64,000 nucleotides of DNA from Oceanicaulis sp. MMSF_3324 (GTDB taxonomy: Bacteria > Pseudomonadota > Alphaproteobacteria > Caulobacterales > Maricaulaceae): NCBI RefSeq assembly GCF_030733545.1, contig NZ_JASHIU010000004.1, forward strand, positions 1-64,000. The letters run 5' to 3'. Position numbers and translations under genes: made by a program. This document shows positions 59,477 to 64,000 of the stretch, in pieces (positions within the stretch are counted from its first letter, which is position 1; the number at the start of each line of letters is the position of its first letter). The notes under the pieces are model-generated. The model was given only the letters and a program-made list of their open reading frames with translations. It was not told the DNA's origin and did not search any database.

Positions 59477-61564
59477 TCAGAAGGCGCCTCGCACACTGAG
59501 GAAGACCTGCGGGCCATGGTCGAAATAACGTTGCTGATGCAGGCGTTCGATCCCGTCCGCCCGAGAGCCGTCATAGAAAATCAGATCCTGGCGTTCCGTC
59601 GTGTCGAGCGTGAAATTGGCGCCCAGTCGCGTGGTCAGCCCGAGCCAGCGGGTGGTCTCCACATAGACATCCAGATCTCCCGCAGGGCGCTGAATGTTCG
59701 TGAAGCGGCTTACCCGGTAAGAGGATGCGTCAGAGAGATAGAAATAATCCCAGCCCCAGGCCATCTGCCGTTCGGGGAAGGTCTGGCGGAAGTCAAATCG
59801 GACTTCCCATTCCGAAATCCAGGACCAGGACCGCTCCTCGCCCGTGACCGGGTCATCCACATTGCTGTCAAACCATTCCACAAACCCGTCCAGCGTGGCG
59901 TTGCGCAGGCCCAGCCAGCCCAGCGGGCTGGTCCAGTCCAGCGTGATGCGGTTCAGGCCCCCGTCGCCGATATTGCCGGGTGCGTCAAACACTTCGGTCG
60001 GGGTGATGATGGCGATGTAATCGTCCAGATCCTGGCGCCAGACCCGGCCCAGGGTCAGGGTGACTGAGGCGTCCTCGTTGAAGCGCTGTTCAAATTCCGC
60101 TTCCAGCGTCCAGTCAGTTTGCGGGCGATAATCGGGATTGCCCACATCGACCTGATCAGAGTTCAGGTCGACGGAGCTGGCGAAGTTTCCGAAATCAAGC
60201 TGATCCACATTGCGCTCAATCCCGACCCGAAAGCGGCGCTGCTCGCCCGGACGCCAGGTCGCGCTGGCGCGCGGCTTGAGATAGGTGAAAGTGCGCGCCT
60301 GTCCGGCAGGGCCGGTTTGGGATATTTCGCTGTATTCGTAACGCAGCCCCCCTTCCAGGCTGAAGGCGTCATTGATCACCCAGACGGTGTCGGCGAAGGC
60401 CTCGCCGCGCACTTCCTCGACCCGCGTATCGCTGACGGGAAGCGGGATGGGCACAAACCCGCCGCCCGTGTCCTCAAACAGCGCCAGGCTGGCGTCGAGC
60501 GCGTTGAAGGCGGCTTCCGCGCCGAAGGTCAGCGAGTGGGCGTCTGAGATCGTCCAGTCAAAGCTGTGGCGCAGGGCCGTTTCTTCCTCGGCGTTCTGAT
60601 AGAGCACCTGCACGCGCTCAATGCCGGCGCCCAGCGTGTGGACGCTTTCGGTTTCGGGCCCGTTATCGGTATCCGAGCGCGTCAGCAGGAAGGTGGTCGT
60701 GGAGGCCAGCCCCTCGCCCCAGTCGCGCTCCAGCGTGGTCGACAGGGCCGCTTCCCAGCTGCGCTCATCATTGACCTGGTCGAGATAGGCGGCGGGCTGG
60801 TTGGCGTCATCATAGATGAACCCTGAAATACTGCGCCGCCAGGCGACGAATTCGGCATTGGCGTTGACCCGCAACTGCATCGCGTCACCAATGGGGCCGG
60901 CAAAGCTGATCGAGGGCTCGATCTCGCGATAGCGGCGCTGGTCATTATAGCGTTCACGCGAAATCAGATCGCCGTCCGGAGTTTCGGTGATGAAGGTGCG
61001 GTCGTTGGCCGGGCCCCACGCTTCCCAGTTCAGCCCCAGCGTGATTTCGCCGGAACCGACCGGGCGCGTGATCGAGCTTTCCATGGCGGACGCCAGACGC
61101 GACGAGTTGTTCCGGGTCAGGGTGTGCTGAAAGCTGGCGCGCGTGCCCGACCCGTCGGCCAGGATGACATTGGCGAGCTGGCTGTAGCCGCGCATTTCAT
61201 ATTCGGGGAGGGGCTCGCGGATCAGTTCGATCCGGACGACCTGACTGGCCGGGATCCGTTGCAGCACCGTGCCCAGGCCCAGCGTCTTGTCGGAGGGGCG
61301 TTGACCATTGATCAGAAGGTTGCCGAACGCGTCCGCCAGACCACGGCGCCCGGTATCTCCATCAGACAGGGAGAACCCCGGCAGGCGGTTGATCATGTCG
61401 CGCGCGGTCACCGGGCTGAATTCGGTGAAGAAGCTGGCCGGATAGGCCAGGATGGCGCCGTCCGCTTCACCCTCGGCGACCACCGGCTCGGGCGCATCAT
61501 CAGCGAAAGCCGGTGCGGTCACAGTCAACAGAAGGGCAAGCGGGGTCGTCCGGGCAAACATCAT
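59477..61564 (-). CDS. TonB-dependent-receptor-like outer-membrane protein 2
   Basis: The 695 residues start at the ATG at 61564 with a signal peptide (ending APAFA). The plug has ARDMINRLPGFSLSDGD and GNLLINGQRPSDKTLGLGTVLQRIPASQVVRIELIREP; the barrel ends FLSVRGAF. It is a tandem paralogue of the receptor downstream (82 bp apart), so they come from a local duplication. An inverted repeat lies about 60 bp upstream, a possible control site. Confidence 0.86.
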   Translation of the reverse strand: MMFARTTPLALLLTVTAPAFADDAPEPVVAEGEADGAILAYPASFFTEFSPVTARDMINRLPGFSLSDGDTGRRGLADAFGNLLINGQRPSDKTLGLGTVLQRIPASQVVRIELIREPLPEYEMRGYSQLANVILADGSGTRASFQHTLTRNNSSRLASAMESSITRPVGSGEITLGLNWEAWGPANDRTFITETPDGDLISRERYNDQRRYREIEPSISFAGPIGDAMQLRVNANAEFVAWRRSISGFIYDDANQPAAYLDQVNDERSWEAALSTTLERDWGEGLASTTTFLLTRSDTDNGPETESVHTLGAGIERVQVLYQNAEEETALRHSFDWTISDAHSLTFGAEAAFNALDASLALFEDTGGGFVPIPLPVSDTRVEEVRGEAFADTVWVINDAFSLEGGLRYEYSEISQTGPAGQARTFTYLKPRASATWRPGEQRRFRVGIERNVDQLDFGNFASSVDLNSDQVDVGNPDYRPQTDWTLEAEFEQRFNEDASVTLTLGRVWRQDLDDYIAIITPTEVFDAPGNIGDGGLNRITLDWTSPLGWLGLRNATLDGFVEWFDSNVDDPVTGEERSWSWISEWEVRFDFRQTFPERQMAWGWDYFYLSDASSYRVSRFTNIQRPAGDLDVYVETTRWLGLTTRLGANFTLDTTERQDLIFYDGSRADGIERLHQQRYFDHGPQVFLSVRGAF

Positions 61565-61623
61565 CGTTCCAGCCTTGCAAATCAAAATCGAGTGCAAGCT
61601 AGGACGGCTGGTTTGGAATGACG

Positions 61624-61656
61624 TATTACAATGCGGTAAGTGGATACATTGTAATA
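61624..61656. promoter_or_regulatory. Inverted and direct repeats upstream of the receptor operon
   Basis: TATTACAATG (61624-61633) and CATTGTAATA (61647-61656) are perfect 10-bp inverted arms. On the minus strand the region also reads as two 18-bp direct repeats starting ATCCACTTA. A related GTATTACAAATG lies near 57231-57242, upstream of the protease gene. It is a likely regulator-binding site. Confidence 0.5.
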
Positions 61657-61696
61657 AGTGGATGAAATGTAAGCTGATCTATCGGCAACTAAACGC

Positions 61697-63109
61697 CTAG
61701 CCCGTGCCGCCGACCGTCAAACCGTCAATGCGCAAAGTGGGTTGGCCCACGCCGACCGGCACGCCCTGACCGGCCTTGCCGCAGGTGCCCACGCCCGGAT
61801 CGAGCTTCATGTCATTGCCGATCATGGAGATCTTCGTCAGCGCAGTCGGGCCGTCGCCAATCAGGGTCGCGCCCTTGATCGGCTCGCAGATCTTCCCGTC
61901 GCGCACGCGATAGGCCTCGGTGCAGCGGAACACGAACTTGCCCGAGGTGATATCCACCTGACCGCCGCCGAAATTCTTGGCGTAGATGCCGTCCTTCAGG
62001 CTCTCCAGGATTTCGCCCGGATCGCGATCGCCCGCTTCCATGATGGTGTTGGTCATGCGCGGCATGGGCGGGTGGGCATAGCTTTCCCGCCGGCCGTTGC
62101 CAGTGGGCTCCACCCCCATCAGACGGGCGTTCTGCCGATCCTGCATATAGCCTTTGAGCACGCCGTCCTCGATCAACACCGTTCGGCCGGTGGGCGTGCC
62201 CTCGTCATCAAAGCTCAAGGAGCCGCGCCGATCGGGAATGGTGCCATCGTCAACGACGGTCACGCCCTTGGCGGCGACCTGTTGACCGATCTTGCCGGAA
62301 AAGGCGGATGCGCCCTTGCGGTTGAAATCGCCTTCAAGGCCATGGCCCACCGCTTCGTGCAGCAGGATGGCGGGCCAGCCCGGGCCCAACACGACCTGCC
62401 ATTCGCCCGCAGGGGCATCCACGGCTTCCAGATTGACCTTGGCGACCCGCAGCGCTTCGTCGGCGAGGCCTTTCCAGGCGCCGGGTTCAATCCATTGATC
62501 AAAGGCGGCGCGACCGCCGGCCCCGGCCGATCCGGTTTCCCGGCGGCCCTGGCGTTCACAGGTCACGGCCACATTCACGCGCACCAGCGGACGCACCTCG
62601 GTGCGCACATCGCCGCCTGTGCGGACAATGCCGATGACCCGGCGCGAGGCGGAGACAGAGGCGGACACTTGGACCACTTCAGGATCCTTGGCGCGCAGAT
62701 AGGCGTCGATTTCAGCCAGCAGGGTGGATTTCGCTTCGAACCCCGGCTGGGCGATGACGTCCACATCCTTGTAGAGGGTCTGGTTGGCGCGGGCCGGGGA
62801 GGGCGCCATCACCGCGTCGCGCCCCTGACGGGCGGCGCTCGCGGTTTCACCCGCGCGTTTGAGCGCCGCCAGGGTGGGGTCAGAGGAATGGGCGAAGCCG
62901 GACGCCTCGCCGAACACGCCGCGCAAGCCAAAGCCGCGCTCGGCGTCGAAATTGGCCACTTTCAGCCGGCCATCATCGAAGGCGAGGCTTTCAGACGCCG
63001 ATGTTTCAAGGAACAGTTCGCCGTCATCCGCCCCGACCAGCGCCTCGTCGAGCACGCGGCCCGCATCATCAGCGTCAAATTCAAAAGCGGTGAACGGATC
63101 AGTGGTCAT
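61697..63109 (-). CDS. tldD: Metalloprotease TldD
   Basis: The 470 residues start at the ATG at 63109 (AGGAG upstream); the frame extends further but without support. The zinc motif is HEAVGHGLEGD (HExxxH), with the later glycine-rich C-terminal VGVGQPTLRIDGLTVGGTG. TldD is the catalytic half of the TldD/TldE complex; its partner pmbA is at 33043. The receptor genes follow on the same strand after 132 bp, but a functional link is not shown. Confidence 0.95.
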   Translation of the reverse strand: MTTDPFTAFEFDADDAGRVLDEALVGADDGELFLETSASESLAFDDGRLKVANFDAERGFGLRGVFGEASGFAHSSDPTLAALKRAGETASAARQGRDAVMAPSPARANQTLYKDVDVIAQPGFEAKSTLLAEIDAYLRAKDPEVVQVSASVSASRRVIGIVRTGGDVRTEVRPLVRVNVAVTCERQGRRETGSAGAGGRAAFDQWIEPGAWKGLADEALRVAKVNLEAVDAPAGEWQVVLGPGWPAILLHEAVGHGLEGDFNRKGASAFSGKIGQQVAAKGVTVVDDGTIPDRRGSLSFDDEGTPTGRTVLIEDGVLKGYMQDRQNARLMGVEPTGNGRRESYAHPPMPRMTNTIMEAGDRDPGEILESLKDGIYAKNFGGGQVDITSGKFVFRCTEAYRVRDGKICEPIKGATLIGDGPTALTKISMIGNDMKLDPGVGTCGKAGQGVPVGVGQPTLRIDGLTVGGTG

Positions 63110-63287
63110 AACGGCTCCTGCACGTGGCGGTACGCCCCATACATAGACCGTGCGGCAAGTGAGTGCGAGGGGCGCGGACAGACGCGTATGGTCAATCAGA
63201 AATAACAACCATCGAGCGCATTAAGCGTAGAGGTTTCCCCTTTGAGCGGATATGATTGAGACATCTGATGGCATCTGCGGGGGCGTG

Positions 63288-64000
63288 ATGTTTGTTTTGG
63301 TCAATCTTTTTCGCTGGTTGTCTAGTTGGGGGCGCGTCCTGCTATGCGTTATCGCATTCGCCATTCTGCTCGGCGCTTGCGTGGCCTGGGCCATTACCCA
63401 TTTCGATTGGAGCGATAGCCTGCCGGAGTTCGCCGCTTTCTGGGTCTACAGCTATTACAGCTTTGTAAAAGCCAACATCCTTCTGACGGTGACCTTGTTG
63501 ACGATTTTCGTGACCAATGCGGAGACCGTTTACCAGCTTTTACTGCGCCGTCGATTCAAACGCGTGTTCGGTCACCAGATCAGGACGCAGCGATACATTG
63601 TCTCTATTCCTGAGTTCAAAATCTCCGATGAAGCCAACACGGCCTTGAACGCAGCAGGCCTTTACACAACCCGAAAGCGCTTCACTCCACAAAATGTGCC
63701 TGACCGGTACAAGGCCGGCGATATTCGCCGGATCATCGCCTCCAGCGACCTTGAAGGCGCGTCCTTCCTGCTTGACGAGATCGGCAAGTACACCATCAGT
63801 GGCCCAGTGATCAAAGCGGGTGATGAATTGTTTAATGCGGGGGACAGCTTTCTCGCATTCGGTTTGCAGACCAATCCGAACACGCAATTCTTGATCAGTA
63901 GCTTGAACCAATTCCGCAAGGCACAGGTCGAGCTGTCCAACCTTCCTATCCGCAATCCCGAGACATCTGTCCGGGCGCTTGCGGCATTAACCGACTTTAA
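63288..64000 (+). CDS. Membrane protein of unknown function (3'-truncated by window end)
   Basis: The frame stays open to the window end: 237 residues from ATG 63288 (GCGGGGGCG upstream) or 12 more from ATG 63252. Two membrane helices are visible near residues 17-36 and 63-80, then a soluble part (TQRYIVSIPEFKISDEANTALNAAGLYTTRKR; AGDSFLAFGLQTNPNTQFLISSLNQFRKAQVEL). Base composition is lower in GC than its left neighbours. I recognise no family; the missing C-terminal part may hold the decisive domain. Confidence 0.65.
   Translation, partial: MFVLVNLFRWLSSWGRVLLCVIAFAILLGACVAWAITHFDWSDSLPEFAAFWVYSYYSFVKANILLTVTLLTIFVTNAETVYQLLLRRRFKRVFGHQIRTQRYIVSIPEFKISDEANTALNAAGLYTTRKRFTPQNVPDRYKAGDIRRIIASSDLEGASFLLDEIGKYTISGPVIKAGDELFNAGDSFLAFGLQTNPNTQFLISSLNQFRKAQVELSNLPIRNPETSVRALAALTDF

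Noticed and set aside
61742-63205. Long plus-strand frame over tldD
   Set aside because: Antisense to a gene with the complete HExxxH motif; no independent support.
63540-63911. Minus-strand frame at the right end
   Set aside because: Antisense to the open membrane-protein frame, which has a ribosome binding site and membrane helices.

Overview
The window reads as a chromosomal segment of a high-GC marine alphaproteobacterium, most likely Maricaulales (Oceanicaulis or Maricaulis type) or a close Caulobacterales relative. The basis is the gene content: DUF2093 next to mutL, DUF4170, a DUF3035 lipoprotein, METTL20-type methyltransferase, UbiA/UbiD, CheZ with CheY, and a bacterial paraoxonase homologue. 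From memory, a characterised bacterial paraoxonase-type lactonase came from Oceanicaulis; I cannot check this here. No rRNA, tRNA, CRISPR array, transposase or integrase was seen.

Layout. 1-500 is repeat-like intergenic DNA. 505-3640 is a clearly lower-GC two-gene island: an OLD-family (ABC ATPase plus TOPRIM) nuclease and a UvrD-type helicase that overlap by 8 bp, which is the Gabija (class 2 OLD) anti-phage arrangement. 3.9-9.7 kb is housekeeping: panD, cheZ/cheY, a MaoC hydratase with ribF, rsmD/rluB, tadA. 9.7-18.6 kb is accessory metabolism and regulation: two GNATs, an acyl-CoA dehydrogenase and an aminoglycoside-phosphotransferase-like kinase (together the ACAD10/11 or LvaC/LvaA pair), two TetR regulators each with a visible operator, and an amidohydrolase. 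18.7-34.4 kb is the envelope block: DUF3035 lipoprotein, lspA, mutL, DUF2093, an M23 peptidase, lpxL-like/lpxK/waaA/DUF374, then an inserted CX5R phosphatase, FkbM methyltransferase and membrane protein, then msbA-like/DUF4170/cysQ/pmbA (tldE). 34.5-41.6 kb holds MAPEG, a DsbA-like protein, a receiver-GGDEF protein with an apparently dead receiver, a tiny flagellar-rod-like protein, ubiD, a PepSY protein and a serine hydrolase. 41.7-56.2 kb holds small metabolic and regulatory units: enoyl-CoA hydratase, paraoxonase homologue, a PilJ-type sensor with a degenerate kinase remnant, MarR/SDR, METTL20-like, msrB, ubiA, an aldehyde dehydrogenase, rsmE, gshA, a POT transporter. 56.2-63.1 kb is a minus-strand run: a two-DTG retropepsin-like protease, two tandem paralogous TonB-type receptors, tldD. 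The window ends in the 5' part of an unrecognised two-helix membrane protein.

Dispersed repeats mark many intergenic gaps: a 90-bp family A (four copies, all exactly 90 bp), a roughly 98-bp family B that follows A in three of the four, a 129-bp family C (two copies), and a tandem 41-bp family D. Several good operator palindromes sit in front of regulator-linked genes.

The best candidates for a closer look are the Gabija-like island, the lipid A cluster with its inserted phosphatase and methyltransferase, the paraoxonase homologue, two signalling proteins that have lost their phosphoacceptor residues, and the A+B composite repeats.
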